Shown here piece after piece: positions 17,056 through 25,580 of a DNA stretch of 64,000 nt. This stretch comes from Croceivirga thetidis (GTDB lineage Bacteria > Bacteroidota > Bacteroidia > Flavobacteriales > Flavobacteriaceae), in contig NZ_JAAWWL010000002.1 of assembly GCF_012272815.1 (NCBI RefSeq), forward strand, positions 1,332,280 to 1,396,279. Reading direction: 5' to 3'. The first letter of the stretch is position 1. Every line of letters starts with the position of its first letter. The notes under the pieces are model-generated. The model searched no databases, was not told the origin of the DNA, and saw only the letters and a program-made list of their open reading frames with translations. A program made the position numbers and the translations under genes.

Positions 17056-18131
17056 TAGAGTGTTTCAGAGGCTTCCTTTAATTTCTCGGTGTTATCAACC
17101 AACATTAATTCATCAAGTATTTTCTGTATATCCCCATTGATTATATTCTGAAGATCGTACAATGTTAGTCCAATCCTATGATCGGTAACCCTACCTTGTG
17201 GATAATTGTAAGTTCTGATTTTTGCAGAACGGTCACCACTACTCACCTGGGAATTTCTTTTAGCTGCATCTTCGGCTTGCTTCTTTGCCAATTCAAGGTC
17301 GTACAACCTAGAACGTAGTACCTTAAATGCTTTATCCTTGTTTTTATGCTGTGATTTCTCGTCTTGACATTGGGCCACAATACCGGTGGGTAAGTGTGTT
17401 AGACGAACCGCAGAATAGGTTGTATTAACCGATTGTCCACCAGGCCCAGAAGAACAGAAATAATCGATACGCACATCTTTCGGGTCTATTTGAACATCGA
17501 ATTCTTCAGCTTCTGGTATAACCATCACAGTTGCCGCTGAAGTATGTACCCTGCCTTGGGTCTCTGTCTGTGGAACTCGTTGCACACGATGAACGCCCGC
17601 TTCAAATTTCAAGGTTCCGTACACATCGTCACCGCTAACCTCAAAATGTATTTCCTTGTAACCTCCTGCCGTACCTTCGTTTAAATCAATGATGTTGGTT
17701 CGCCAACCACGACCTTCGCAATATTTGGCGTACATACGGTACAAATCTCCTGCAAAAATACTAGCCTCGTCACCTCCCGTACCAGCACGAATTTCCATTA
17801 CCACATCTTTGGCATCTTCAGGGTCTTTAGGAATCAATAGAAATTTGATTTCATCTTCCAGTTTAGGAAGCTCATCCTTAGCCTCATCAAACTGCATTTT
17901 GGCCATTTCCACCATCTCAGCATCAGAACCATCAGCAATGATTTCTTCGGCTTCCCGAATTCGTTCTGTTAATGTGATGTACCTATCCCGCTTATCAACA
18001 AGCACCCTAAGATCCTTATATTCCTTGTTTAAAGCTGCATATCTTTTCTGGTCAGAAATAATGTCAGGTTGGATAATAAGGTCGGAAACTTCATCAAATC
18101 GCTGTTTAACAATATTCAGCTTATCTATCAT
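17055..18131 (-). CDS. prfA: Peptide chain release factor 1
   Basis: Recognises UAA and UAG and triggers peptide release. Full length at 358 residues. Domains in order: N-terminal coiled helices (about 1-100), the PCRF domain with [23 protein letters not shown], the stop-codon reading tripeptide of the P-x-T kind in [18 protein letters not shown] (RF1, not RF2, which has SPF), and the GGQ loop [18 protein letters not shown] near residue 230. The C-terminal part has [18 protein letters not shown]. No programmed frameshift is needed. It is followed directly by pyrF. Confidence 0.97.
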   Translation of the reverse strand: MIDKLNIVKQRFDEVSDLIIQPDIISDQKRYAALNKEYKDLRVLVDKRDRYITLTERIREAEEIIADGSDAEMVEMAKMQFDEAKDELPKLEDEIKFLLIPKDPEDAKDVVMEIRAGTGGDEASIFAGDLYRMYAKYCEGRGWRTNIIDLNEGTAGGYKEIHFEVSGDDVYGTLKFEAGVHRVQRVPQTETQGRVHTSAATVMVIPEAEEFDVQIDPKDVRIDYFCSSGPGGQSVNTTYSAVRLTHLPTGIVAQCQDEKSQHKNKDKAFKVLRSRLYDLELAKKQAEDAAKRNSQVSSGDRSAKIRTYNYPQGRVTDHRIGLTLYDLQNIINGDIQKILDELMLVDNTEKLKEASETL

Positions 18132-18204
18132 AAATCAGTCGACAAAAATTAGTTAGCGAATTTACGATTTTTGAAAGTATCGTAATCGACAAGCAATGGT
18201 TGAA

Positions 18205-19488
18205 TCAATCCAAAATAAAACTGGTGCCCAAGGTGAATATTGAAGCATCCAATCCATTATTGCGTTGATAATAGCTATAGCGTAGATCAATGGTCTTCAA
18301 TCCAAAAAACCAAATTTTAGTTTCATTGAAGATATCTTTGTACTGAACACCTATGCTATATTGGTTGGCATTGTAATCTGAAAGGTCAAAATCAGAGGTG
18401 TAAAAATCAAAACTTGAAAGGGCCAACTCCTTTGCATAAAAATAGTCAGCTGCGGTTTGGGTATAATACCGAAATGCCGGATATGCTGTAAATCTATCCC
18501 CTAGTTTAAGAGGAACTTCAATGTTAAAGGTATGGGAGCGAATACCCCAATCGTCAAAATAATAGCGATAGTAGGTTCGTATTACCATTGCATCATTCAA
18601 ATAATAGTTTAGACGTGCCCCCAAAGGAAATTTAAGCCTTGAATCGGGTAACCTTTCCACATCATCTGCCAATTGAAAGTCTTCAACGAAAAAGTCGTCC
18701 CTGTCACCAAAGTAAACGCGCTGAAAAGGTGTACTCAACAATCCGTTCTGTAGCACGGCATCGAAAAATATTGCCCCTTGCAACTTTTTTGAAAGTATCT
18801 GAGAAAACCCAACGGAAGCAGAATATGAATTTCTACCCAAATTCGAAAAGGTAGTAAAAAGAGGGTCATATCCTGCAACAGAACCCGCAAAGCCGCCACG
18901 GAACTCTATGGGGTATTGTGGATTCCAATTATCGATAAAAGCATTTGCAGAAATCGAAAGTTCCGTATTTTTTTCATTGAACAATCGCGCAAAACTTCCA
19001 CCAAAACCAATTGAAAAATAATCATACTCGTTGGACACATAACCATTTACACTCCAAATGGTGTTTCTATCCTCTGAATACTTTTGATAGGATGGATTGA
19101 AATAAGCTAAAACATCTTTTCTTGAAGCTCCGGAGGACGTGTCGAATGGGTTAGCAGGATTGCTGCCATCAAATGGGTCAATATTGCTTGACGAAGCAGA
19201 AGTATAGGCTGAAATACCTGCGTCTATTGTTAAAATTCCATCTTCAGAAATAGGCATTCGTAAAACAATCGTAGAAGTAGCATCGGTTAGTTCTTCGGTG
19301 CCTTCACCGCCAGTAACTGCAGCATTTACCCCCTCTTGAGAATAATAACTAAAAAGCAAATCTACTTCACTTGATTCAAGCACTCGTTTTTTATAGGTGG
19401 TGTCTGTTTGTTGTGAAAACCCACAAAGGCAATAGCCCAATAGAAGGTAGACCAGTTTTTTATGAGCTAATGTCAAGGAAATCGTCAT
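18205..19488 (-). CDS. DUF3570 protein with a candidate FMN-attachment motif
   Basis: About 427 residues from the ATG at 19488; a TTG start at 19512 is possible but would spoil the signal peptide (KLVYLLLGYCLCGFSQ). DUF3570 proteins are predicted exported, beta-rich and barrel-like; here the last 250 residues are a series of aromatic strands ending in SFILD, as in outer-membrane barrels. Residues about 116-122 read D-T-S-S-G-A-S, which fits Dxx(S/T)GA(S/T), the motif ApbE modifies with FMN in NqrC and RnfG. This is the last gene of an operon that contains apbE, thioredoxin-like, Rieske and DUF4266 genes. The motif is seen; flavinylation is inference. Confidence 0.85.
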   Translation of the reverse strand: MTISLTLAHKKLVYLLLGYCLCGFSQQTDTTYKKRVLESSEVDLLFSYYSQEGVNAAVTGGEGTEELTDATSTIVLRMPISEDGILTIDAGISAYTSASSSNIDPFDGSNPANPFDTSSGASRKDVLAYFNPSYQKYSEDRNTIWSVNGYVSNEYDYFSIGFGGSFARLFNEKNTELSISANAFIDNWNPQYPIEFRGGFAGSVAGYDPLFTTFSNLGRNSYSASVGFSQILSKKLQGAIFFDAVLQNGLLSTPFQRVYFGDRDDFFVEDFQLADDVERLPDSRLKFPLGARLNYYLNDAMVIRTYYRYYFDDWGIRSHTFNIEVPLKLGDRFTAYPAFRYYTQTAADYFYAKELALSSFDFYTSDFDLSDYNANQYSIGVQYKDIFNETKIWFFGLKTIDLRYSYYQRNNGLDASIFTLGTSFILD

Positions 19489-19610
19489 TAGTTCTCGTTT
19501 TTTAAATAACAATCGTCTCTTAAGAAACCCTTCTTTTGCAACTGTGTTTTGCCTGATTTTTATTTTAAAAGAGGGGTTTCATTATTACTTGATAAAGTTG
19601 TTGCGGTTAG

Positions 19611-19826
19611 CTAATTACAACCACAACCACCACCGGTTTTACCACCATTGGCCCCAGCCGCAGCTTCGCGATAGATTTGAAAATTCGTTTCAAATCTTTC
19701 ACATGCCTTTGCCGACAAAACCATCTCCGCATCATTTAAATACGCTTTGTCATATTCCCTAACCACAACACAAGAAGAAAGTGTTGTCATCAAAATGAAA
19801 AACAGTAAATATATTCGGCCATCCAT
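19611..19826 (-). CDS. DUF4266 small lipoprotein with GGGCGCN tail
   Basis: A 71-residue lipoprotein: signal YLLFFILMTTLSSC, then VVVREYDKAYLNDAEMVL, a helical middle containing one Cys (SAKACERF), and a glycine-rich tail GANGGKTGGGCGCN. The size, the REY-x-K-x-x-L segment and the C-terminal C-G-C are what I recall for DUF4266. Its partners are DUF3570 and ApbE genes. Two Cys in the tail plus the mid-protein Cys could bind metal, form a disulfide, or be handled by the thioredoxin-like protein of the same operon; none of this is shown. It lies between DUF3570 (98-122 bases away) and apbE (32 bases). Confidence 0.88.
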   Translation of the reverse strand: MDGRIYLLFFILMTTLSSCVVVREYDKAYLNDAEMVLSAKACERFETNFQIYREAAAGANGGKTGGGCGCN

Positions 19827-19858
19827 ATTCTAAATTTACGATTTAATGCGAAGTATTA

Positions 19859-20866
19859 TCAATTCATTTCTTCCGTCTTGTTGAATATGATACCAGAACT
19901 TTTATGCACCTTATTGTCATCATCGATTACAACCACTTCGACACCGTCTAACTGATTTACCATGTGAATTCCACTGTCCCGGCCCATTACAAAGACTGCA
20001 GTGGCCAGCGCATCACATAGTTCTGCTTTTTTAGCAAATACGGTAACACTTCGCGTACCAGTGGTCGGGTAACCGGTTCTTGGATCAATTATATGGGTAT
20101 ACTTTTTGCCTTCGTAGTGGAAAAAACGTTCGTAGTTTCCTGATGTGGCCACAGAAGACTCTACCACCGGCAACCACGAAAACACTTTCTCTTTATCCAA
20201 AGGATTGGTTATACCTACTGTCCATCGTTCTTTTGTTTCCTTGGTACCCCAAGTGGTTAGGTCACCACCAGCATTGATAACACCACCAAGCACTTCTTTT
20301 TTTACCAAAAGTTCTTTGGCTTTGTCCGCAGCATAACCTTTACCAATAGCACCAAATCCTATTTTCATTCCGCGTTCAGGAAGGAAAACTGTACTTGCCT
20401 TGGCATTTAATTTGATTTTTTCGTGACCTACTTTAACAATGGATAACTTGACCTCTTCCTCCGTAGGGAACCGATTCATAGACCCATCAAATCTCCAAAT
20501 TTTGTCCATCGAGGCATAGGTTATATCAAAAGCCCCACTTGTGATTTCCGCAATTTTCATTGAACGTTCTATCAAGGCAAAAACCTCAGGACTTACTTTA
20601 ACAGGTCGTATACCTGCAAATCGATTAATCTCGGATGTCTCTGAGTCCAAATCCCACGAAGAAATCAATTTTTCAATGCGTTTGATTTCCATTACGGCCT
20701 CGTCAATATTGACGTAGGCAATCTCTTCATTTGGAGCCACTACGGTAATTTCAAACCGCGAACCCATCAATTTCAAGACCTTTTTTACCGAAGTATGACG
20801 ATTGCTATTCTGACCAAAAGTCACAAGAACGAATAGGAGTGTAAACAAAGGCAACAATCGCTTCAT
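19859..20866 (-). CDS. apbE: FAD:protein FMN transferase
   Basis: Transfers FMN from FAD to a Thr or Ser in exported target proteins. Full length at 335 residues with an export signal (LLPLFTLLFVLVTFG), so it acts outside the cytoplasm. Family marks: LMGSRFEITVVAP near the start, GFGAIGKGYAADKA, GGVINAGGDLTTWG, the HIIDPRTGYP motif, and CDALATAVFVMG with the metal-binding Asp. It overlaps the thioredoxin-like gene by four bases. The natural target should be in the same operon; the DUF3570 protein carries a fitting motif (see that entry). Confidence 0.96.
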   Translation of the reverse strand: MKRLLPLFTLLFVLVTFGQNSNRHTSVKKVLKLMGSRFEITVVAPNEEIAYVNIDEAVMEIKRIEKLISSWDLDSETSEINRFAGIRPVKVSPEVFALIERSMKIAEITSGAFDITYASMDKIWRFDGSMNRFPTEEEVKLSIVKVGHEKIKLNAKASTVFLPERGMKIGFGAIGKGYAADKAKELLVKKEVLGGVINAGGDLTTWGTKETKERWTVGITNPLDKEKVFSWLPVVESSVATSGNYERFFHYEGKKYTHIIDPRTGYPTTGTRSVTVFAKKAELCDALATAVFVMGRDSGIHMVNQLDGVEVVVIDDDNKVHKSSGIIFNKTEEMN

Positions 20867-21300
20867 GGAAGGAGTGCTTTGATTTTCGCAACATAGGCAG
20901 TAGGGGGTATATTTTCATAACCCATCTCTCCAAGGGTATTCCCTTTTGAATCCAACAGAACCACTAAAGGAAAGTAACCTTTGTAGTTGTATTTCTCAGC
21001 TAGTACTTTATTGGAATTTGTCAGCTCTTCCGCAAGCTTATTTTTCTTTTTTTGAGGAAAATCGGCCCGATACAATACCAAATTCTCCTTGGCATATGAT
21101 TTAAAAGCCTCAGACTCCCAAATATTCCGTTCCAACTTCATACAAGGTATACACCAGTCAGAACCTGAAAAGACGAGTAACAAGGACTTATTATTTACAC
21201 TAGTACTTTTTAGGGCTTTTGAAAAATCAGCCTCCCATTCTTGTGCAATACACAAATTTGAAACAACACTAAGAACCAAAAAAACAACTAGATTACGCAT
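20863..21300 (-). CDS. Exported thioredoxin-family protein
   Basis: 145 residues with a Sec signal (VVFLVLSVVSNLCIAQ) and a thioredoxin fold of the thioredoxin_7/DUF255-like kind: LLVFSGSDWCIPCMKLERNIW carries the CxxC redox pair (C-I-P-C), and a cis-Pro type loop is present in GYFPLVVLLDSKGNTLGEMGY. Probably keeps Cys residues or metal sites reduced in the periplasm. It is tightly coupled to apbE (ATGA overlap) and lies six bases after the Rieske gene, which argues for work in the same redox pathway. The Cys-rich DUF4266 tail is an obvious candidate client. Confidence 0.9.
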   Translation of the reverse strand: MRNLVVFLVLSVVSNLCIAQEWEADFSKALKSTSVNNKSLLLVFSGSDWCIPCMKLERNIWESEAFKSYAKENLVLYRADFPQKKKNKLAEELTNSNKVLAEKYNYKGYFPLVVLLDSKGNTLGEMGYENIPPTAYVAKIKALLP

Positions 21301-21306
21301 ACCTCT

Positions 21307-21765
21307 TTATTCAAAAACACGTAACACGTCTCCTTGCAGCTCTGTTTGAAAGATTTTTAGAGGGTTACTTGTTGTAGCCAAGTTCAATGAAGTTCCATCT
21401 TGGGCAAATTTTGAACTGTGCGTAGTACAAATGAAAACGCCGCCGTCTGCAGTACTGAAACGAACCTCTTCTGTTTGTTGATGACTACAAATTTTACTAG
21501 CGGCTATTAATTCTCCTTCGAGGTTTCTGGCCACTACAATATCCAAATAAGGTAATTCAGGAGTGGATTTCTGAAAAATGAAACCGCCATTGTTGGCCAA
21601 GGGGGCTGCCTCAGGCGAGGTCAAATCAACGGTAAAATTTACACCTGTTGGTTCAGGAAAAGTCTCCAAATCCTCTCCGTCTTTTGAACATCCGTGAACA
21701 CAAGGGAACATCAACGCAAATGCAGCTCCTGCGCCAATGCTCTGTAGGAATTCCTTTCTTTCCAT
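21307..21765 (-). CDS. Exported Rieske [2Fe-2S] protein
   Basis: 152 residues. The N-terminus MERKEFLQSIGAGAAFAL is Tat-like (R-K-x-F-L), as expected for a cofactor folded before export, followed by a Cys that could be lipidated. The cluster ligands are visible as C-S-H in KICSHQQT and C-T-T-H in VFICTTHSSKF, the standard CxH...CxxH pair, close to the small arsenite-oxidase/QcrA-like single-domain type. It is the first gene of the five-gene envelope redox operon, 41 bases or more downstream of purM, and would carry electrons to or from the flavin or thioredoxin partner. Confidence 0.9.
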   Translation of the reverse strand: MERKEFLQSIGAGAAFALMFPCVHGCSKDGEDLETFPEPTGVNFTVDLTSPEAAPLANNGGFIFQKSTPELPYLDIVVARNLEGELIAASKICSHQQTEEVRFSTADGGVFICTTHSSKFAQDGTSLNLATTSNPLKIFQTELQGDVLRVFE

Positions 21766-21851
21766 AGCATTTCGTTTGTGGGGTTAATAATCTAACGGGA
21801 AATACGAAGAATTTCGTATCGGCAGATGTTTTTCTTAAGGTTTTCTTAGTA

Positions 21852-23033
21852 TTAAGAATACTCAAAAACCCCAAATTCACTCTTAATGGTCAACTTTTTG
21901 GTGTTAGAAGTCTCCACCCGACCAACTATTTGAGCATCAATACCAAAGTTTTGGGCAATTTCAATTACAGCACTAGCAACACTTTCTTCTAAATATAGTT
22001 CCAAGCGATGACCACAATTGAAAACTTGATACATTTCTTTCCAATCGGTTCCGGATTGTTCTTGAATTAATCTGAATAATGGTGGAACCTGGAAAAGGTT
22101 GTCCTTAATTACATGCAAATCTTCAATGAAGTGTAAAATTTTAGTTTGGGCACCACCACTGCAATGTACCATGCCATGAATTTCATTTGACGAGTATTTG
22201 CTTAAAATCTCTTTTACAACGGGAGCATATGTTCTTGTAGGTGAAAGAACTAGTTTACCAGCATCCAAAGGGGAGTCCAATACATCATCGGTCAATTGTT
22301 TTGTTCCTGAATACACCAAATCGTTTGGTACTGCAGGGTCAAAGCTTTCTGGGTATCGTTTTGCAAGGTAATTGGCAAAAACATCGTGGCGTGCAGAGGT
22401 CAGTCCATTGCTACCCATTCCGCCGTTATATTCTGATTCATAAGTTGCTTGACCAAATGAAGACAATCCTAAAATTACATCACCGGACCTAATGTTGGCA
22501 TTGTCAATTACCTGGCTGCGTTTCATTCTTGCCGTAACTGTAGAGTCGACTATTATGGTCCTAACCAAATCACCTACATCGGCGGTTTCACCACCGGTGG
22601 AGTGAATGGAAATTCCATGGGCTTTCAAATCCGAAATTAGTTCCTCAGTTCCATTGATTATTGCCGAAATCACTTCTCCTGGAATTAGATTCTTATTCCG
22701 GCCTATTGTAGAGGAGAGCATGATGTTATCCGTAGCACCAACACAAATCAAGTCATCGATGTTCATTATTAGTGCATCTTGGGCGATGCCCTTCCAAACA
22801 CTCAGGTCTCCCGTCTCTTTCCAATAGAGATAGGCCAAGGAAGATTTTGTGCCAGCTCCATCAGCATGCATAACCAGGCAATGTTCGTCGCTACCCGTTA
22901 AATGATCTGGAACGATTTTACAGAACGCTTTTGGAAACAATCCTTTATCTATATTCTTTATGGCATTATGAACATCTTCTTTTGATGCCGAAACACCTCT
23001 CTGGTTATAGCGTTTACTGTTTTCTGATGACAT
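21852..23033 (-). CDS. purM: Phosphoribosylformylglycinamidine cyclo-ligase (AIR synthase), Bacteroidota form
   Basis: ATP-dependent ring closure in purine synthesis. The start is taken at the ATG at 23033 (MSSENSKRYNQRGVSASK), matching the usual N-terminus of Bacteroidota homologues; an upstream start would add 21 atypical residues. About 393 residues. Motifs: VMHADGAGTKSSLAY, IAQDALIMNIDDLICVGA, GGETADVGDLVRTI, a glycine-rich ATP segment ESEYNGGMGSNGLTS, and MVHCSGGAQTK. This lineage is longer than the E. coli enzyme. It stands 87 bases upstream of the redox operon but appears functionally separate; divergent from the fasciclin gene. Confidence 0.93.
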   Translation of the reverse strand: MSSENSKRYNQRGVSASKEDVHNAIKNIDKGLFPKAFCKIVPDHLTGSDEHCLVMHADGAGTKSSLAYLYWKETGDLSVWKGIAQDALIMNIDDLICVGATDNIMLSSTIGRNKNLIPGEVISAIINGTEELISDLKAHGISIHSTGGETADVGDLVRTIIVDSTVTARMKRSQVIDNANIRSGDVILGLSSFGQATYESEYNGGMGSNGLTSARHDVFANYLAKRYPESFDPAVPNDLVYSGTKQLTDDVLDSPLDAGKLVLSPTRTYAPVVKEILSKYSSNEIHGMVHCSGGAQTKILHFIEDLHVIKDNLFQVPPLFRLIQEQSGTDWKEMYQVFNCGHRLELYLEESVASAVIEIAQNFGIDAQIVGRVETSNTKKLTIKSEFGVFEYS

Positions 23034-23218
23034 TAATTGAGTTTCGTCAAAAATAGGCATTGTTGACTTTTTACAACGACTACTTTTTCCACTCAATTAG
23101 AGGATGACTAATGTGAAAAAAATCACAATTTATATTTTGTTTAATTATTTTATGATTTTATTAAACATTCTTCCCATTCTATTGTAGTAATCTTGGATAA
23201 TCATAAAAACAAAACACT

Positions 23219-23785
23219 ATGAAAAAGCTTTTATTAAGCGCCTTAGTCTTAGGTAGTATAACTGCTGCCCAAGCAATCAATCCAGAAAACGACAACAAAT
23301 CAATCGATGCTGTTGAAGTAAACGCAGATGACAAAAAAGACAATCCAACGATTGTAGGAGTCGCTGTAGGAAATGAAAATTTTTCAACTTTAGTTGCGGC
23401 AGTTAAGGCTGCTGGATTAGTTGAAACCCTTAATGGTGATGGACCATTCACGGTTTTTGCACCAACAAATGACGCTTTTGGAAAATTACCGGAGGGTACA
23501 GTGGCCGGTTTGTTGAAACCTGAAAGCAAAGAAACCTTAACTGCGGTATTAACGTACCACGTTATCGCAGGTGAATTTAGAGCTGCCGACGTTGTTAAGG
23601 CTATTCAAGACAATGGTGGTTCTTTCTCTATTACAACTGTTCAAGGTGCAACTTTAACTGCTTCATTAGAAGGAGATAAAGTGGTATTAACAGATGCCAA
23701 GGGCGGAAAATCTACTGTGGTTTTAACTGATGTTGAGGCTTCAAACGGAGTAATCCATGCAATTGACACTGTAGTGATGCCATAA
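23219..23785 (+). CDS. Secreted fasciclin (FAS1) domain protein
   Basis: 188 residues: signal peptide (LLLSALVLGSITAAQA), a polar linker rich in Asp/Lys, then a single FAS1 domain from about residue 42. Hallmarks are FSTLVAAVKAAGLVETL, GPFTVFAPTNDAF (the H1 motif region), LTYHVIAGEF (the central YH motif), and GVIHAIDTVVMP at the end (H2 region). FAS1 proteins are adhesion or matrix proteins; small bacterial ones are secreted or surface-bound. Codon use is biased towards GTT/GGT/GCT, suggesting strong expression. It is monocistronic and ends with a clear terminator. Confidence 0.95.
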   Translation: MKKLLLSALVLGSITAAQAINPENDNKSIDAVEVNADDKKDNPTIVGVAVGNENFSTLVAAVKAAGLVETLNGDGPFTVFAPTNDAFGKLPEGTVAGLLKPESKETLTAVLTYHVIAGEFRAADVVKAIQDNGGSFSITTVQGATLTASLEGDKVVLTDAKGGKSTVVLTDVEASNGVIHAIDTVVMP

Positions 23786-23809
23786 TTATAGCAGGCTATG
23801 AAAAAGATG

Positions 23810-23837
23810 AGCGGTCCATAAAGGGCCGCTTTTTTTG
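23810..23837 (+). terminator. Intrinsic terminator after the fasciclin gene
   Basis: Stem AGCGGTCC (23810-23817) and GGGCCGCT (23823-23830) with one G-T pair and a five-base loop, then seven T. Confidence 0.9.
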
Positions 23838-23893
23838 TGGCTGTAAGTCAAATATTTACCATTTGCATACGCGTTAAGCAATTCAAAAAATGG

Positions 23894-23923
23894 TCGGATT
23901 TTGTGGTACAAGCCTTATTTTTG
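23894..23923 (+). promoter_or_regulatory. Putative promoter of the small lipoprotein
   Basis: TATTTTTG at 23916-23923 matches the -7 consensus TAnnTTTG exactly. The -33 position, 19 bases upstream, reads TCG instead of TTG. It sits 20 bases before the start of the 51-residue lipoprotein. Confidence 0.45.
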
Positions 23924-23943
23924 ATTAAGGCAAAATTATCAAT

Positions 23944-24099
23944 ATGAAAAAATTAGCACTTTTATTTTTAAGTATGTTTATTTTTGGGTGCTCAACAACG
24001 AAGAATATTGCATATTCTTCAAAAGACAAGAGCAACAAACAAATTTTACCTCCGGACGTTCCGTCCAATAAATATTCCAAAACAAGACAAGGGGGTTGA
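23944..24099 (+). CDS. Small lipoprotein, 51 residues
   Basis: ATG at 23944, TGA at 24097-24099. The protein starts MKKLALLFLSMFIFGCSTTK, a textbook lipoprotein signal with the lipid Cys at residue 16. The mature peptide has only 36 residues, is basic and Ser/Lys-rich, and has a proline pair in LPPDVPSNKYSKTRQGG. A matching promoter lies just upstream, between the fasciclin terminator and the DUF1080 gene. Such tiny lipoproteins are frequent in flavobacteria and have no known role. It could be co-transcribed with the DUF1080 gene 55 bases downstream. Confidence 0.75.
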   Translation: MKKLALLFLSMFIFGCSTTKNIAYSSKDKSNKQILPPDVPSNKYSKTRQGG

Positions 24100-24154
24100 C
24101 CTGTAATTATGAAATTACTTTAAATTGGCCTTTCATTAGAATCAAACCGAAAAT

Positions 24155-24928
24155 ATGAAAGGCCAATTTTTTTTACCCTTTTTCGCATTTACTTTAATTA
24201 TTTGCTCGTGCTCTCAAAAAAACAAGAAGGAAACGCAGCAATGGAATACTAAAAAATTGGCTCTTGAAAATCAGGCACACAACCAATTATTGGACATTGA
24301 AAAGGAACAGGGCTGGCAATTGCTTTTTGATGGCAATACTTTGGATGGTTGGCACCTTTACAACAAACCGGATTCCACCTTATTCTCTGCTTGGGAGGTA
24401 AAAGACGGTTTGCTCCATTGTGATGCTGCAAATGAAAATAAAGTGTTTGGGGATCTAATAACCAATACTGCCTATGAAAACTATGAACTGGTCTTTGAGT
24501 GGCAAATGGCATTACGGGGCAATGGTGGTGTCTTCATAAATGTACAGGAATCTCCGGCGCACGCTGCAACCTATAGAACAGGACCAGAGTACCAATTACT
24601 TGAACCGGCCCATAGCGATACACAAACCCCAAAAAAAAAGGCAGGCAGTCTTTGGGGGGTATCTGAACAAACCAACCCAACCGTACCTAAACCAGCTGGG
24701 CAATGGAATTTATCTAAAATCATTCAGAAAGATGGGAAGGTCGAATTTTATTTAAATGGCGTTTTAACGGCAAAAGAGGACTTCAACTCTTCTGAGTGGA
24801 AAGCTAAATTGAACGATAGCAATTTTTCCGATAATCCTGATTTTGGAAAAGTGACCAAGGGCAAGATTGCTTTGCAAAATTGGTATTTTGATTCGTGGTT
24901 TCGCAATATGAAAATTCGTGAACTGTAA
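24155..24928 (+). CDS. DUF1080 lipoprotein, 3-keto-glycoside hydrolase type
   Basis: 257 residues with lipoprotein signal (FFAFTLIICSC). The rest is one DUF1080 domain, a concanavalin-like jelly roll: GWQLLFDGNTLDGWHLYN, YENYELVFEWQMALRGNGGVFINVQE, TGPEYQLLEPAHSD, GKVEFYLNGVLTAKEDF, and KGKIALQNWYFDSWFRNMKIREL. Family members are now annotated as 3-keto-disaccharide hydrolases, cutting glycosides after oxidation at C3. The convergent neighbours, a GMC-type FAD oxidoreductase and its small subunit, fit the oxidising half of that route. The exact substrate is unknown. Confidence 0.9.
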   Translation: MKGQFFLPFFAFTLIICSCSQKNKKETQQWNTKKLALENQAHNQLLDIEKEQGWQLLFDGNTLDGWHLYNKPDSTLFSAWEVKDGLLHCDAANENKVFGDLITNTAYENYELVFEWQMALRGNGGVFINVQESPAHAATYRTGPEYQLLEPAHSDTQTPKKKAGSLWGVSEQTNPTVPKPAGQWNLSKIIQKDGKVEFYLNGVLTAKEDFNSSEWKAKLNDSNFSDNPDFGKVTKGKIALQNWYFDSWFRNMKIREL

Positions 24929-24940
24929 GAGCCGATTTTG

Positions 24941-24960
24941 GGATTTTAAAGCTAAAATCC
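24941..24960. repeat. Hairpin between convergent genes
   Basis: Perfect 8-bp inverted repeat GGATTTTA and TAAAATCC around AAGC, between the ends of the DUF1080 and small-subunit genes. There is no T-run after it, so termination is uncertain. Confidence 0.4.
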
Positions 24961-24984
24961 TACTTCAGTAAAATACCTACCGCT

Positions 24985-25578
24985 TTACAAACTCCATTTA
25001 CGGCCAATTTCTTTCAAAGGCACACAACCATCGTAAGCTCCAGGAATAGGGTCGTAATTCAAAACATTCTCACCTATTTCTTTCGAAGAAAGATATGCCC
25101 AAAGGGTCATTGATTTTAAAGAACGGTAAAATCCTATTTCTTCCTGAGGGCCGACTGGAGTTCCCCAGACACCTCTGCCGAACTGACCAGAATTTTCCTC
25201 TTCTGACCTTAAGAATTGATTCTTATCCGACGTAGATAATTGACTAAAATCCTTACCAAAATTTGATTGGCATTTCTGGTTAAACCTCAATATTTCACTT
25301 CTCAAGTTTTCTTGACCCTCTGCATCGTAAAGATGCGCAAAAACCTTGTCCAAAAAGATATCTGCCTTAACATCCAACGCGCCAGGCGTATCTGTTTTTG
25401 GCAAAATCGTATCCACAAAATTTGAAAGGAATTCGGCCTCACCCGATGTTAAAAATTCGGGTTGCCAATCGGGACGATGAACCTGATTACACGATTGCAA
25501 AAGGGATAGCAACGAAGGGGCTGTGATTGCAATTGCAGCTAGATTCCCTGAATATTTTAAAGCTTTTCTCCTATCCAT
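24985..25578 (-). CDS. Gluconate 2-dehydrogenase subunit 3 family protein
   Basis: About 197 residues from the ATG at 25578; a TTG two codons earlier is also possible. The N-terminus MDRRKALKYSGNLAAIAI is Tat-like (R-R-K-x-L), followed by a Cys (SLLQSC) that may be lipidated. The body matches the small subunit of membrane-bound FAD sugar dehydrogenases: FLSNFVDTILPKTDTPGALDVKADIFLDKV and the C-terminal GVWGTPVGPQEEIGFYRSLKS. It is thought to help export and anchor the FAD subunit, which lacks its own signal. The GMC gene lies immediately upstream in the same operon. Confidence 0.9.
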   Translation of the reverse strand: MDRRKALKYSGNLAAIAITAPSLLSLLQSCNQVHRPDWQPEFLTSGEAEFLSNFVDTILPKTDTPGALDVKADIFLDKVFAHLYDAEGQENLRSEILRFNQKCQSNFGKDFSQLSTSDKNQFLRSEEENSGQFGRGVWGTPVGPQEEIGFYRSLKSMTLWAYLSSKEIGENVLNYDPIPGAYDGCVPLKEIGRKWSL

Positions 25579-25580
25579 AA

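Noticed and set aside
19611-19826. DUF4266 protein as the flavinylation target
   Set aside because: It contains no Dxx(S/T)GA(S/T)-like stretch; the matching motif is in the DUF3570 protein.
23034-23096. Longer N-terminus for purM
   Set aside because: The extra 21 residues (rich in Lys/Ser/Cys) do not match the family, which begins MSSENSKRYNQRGVSASK in related bacteria.
24941-24960. Hairpin as an intrinsic terminator
   Set aside because: The stem is perfect but AT-rich and no T-run follows on either strand, so it is listed only as a repeat.
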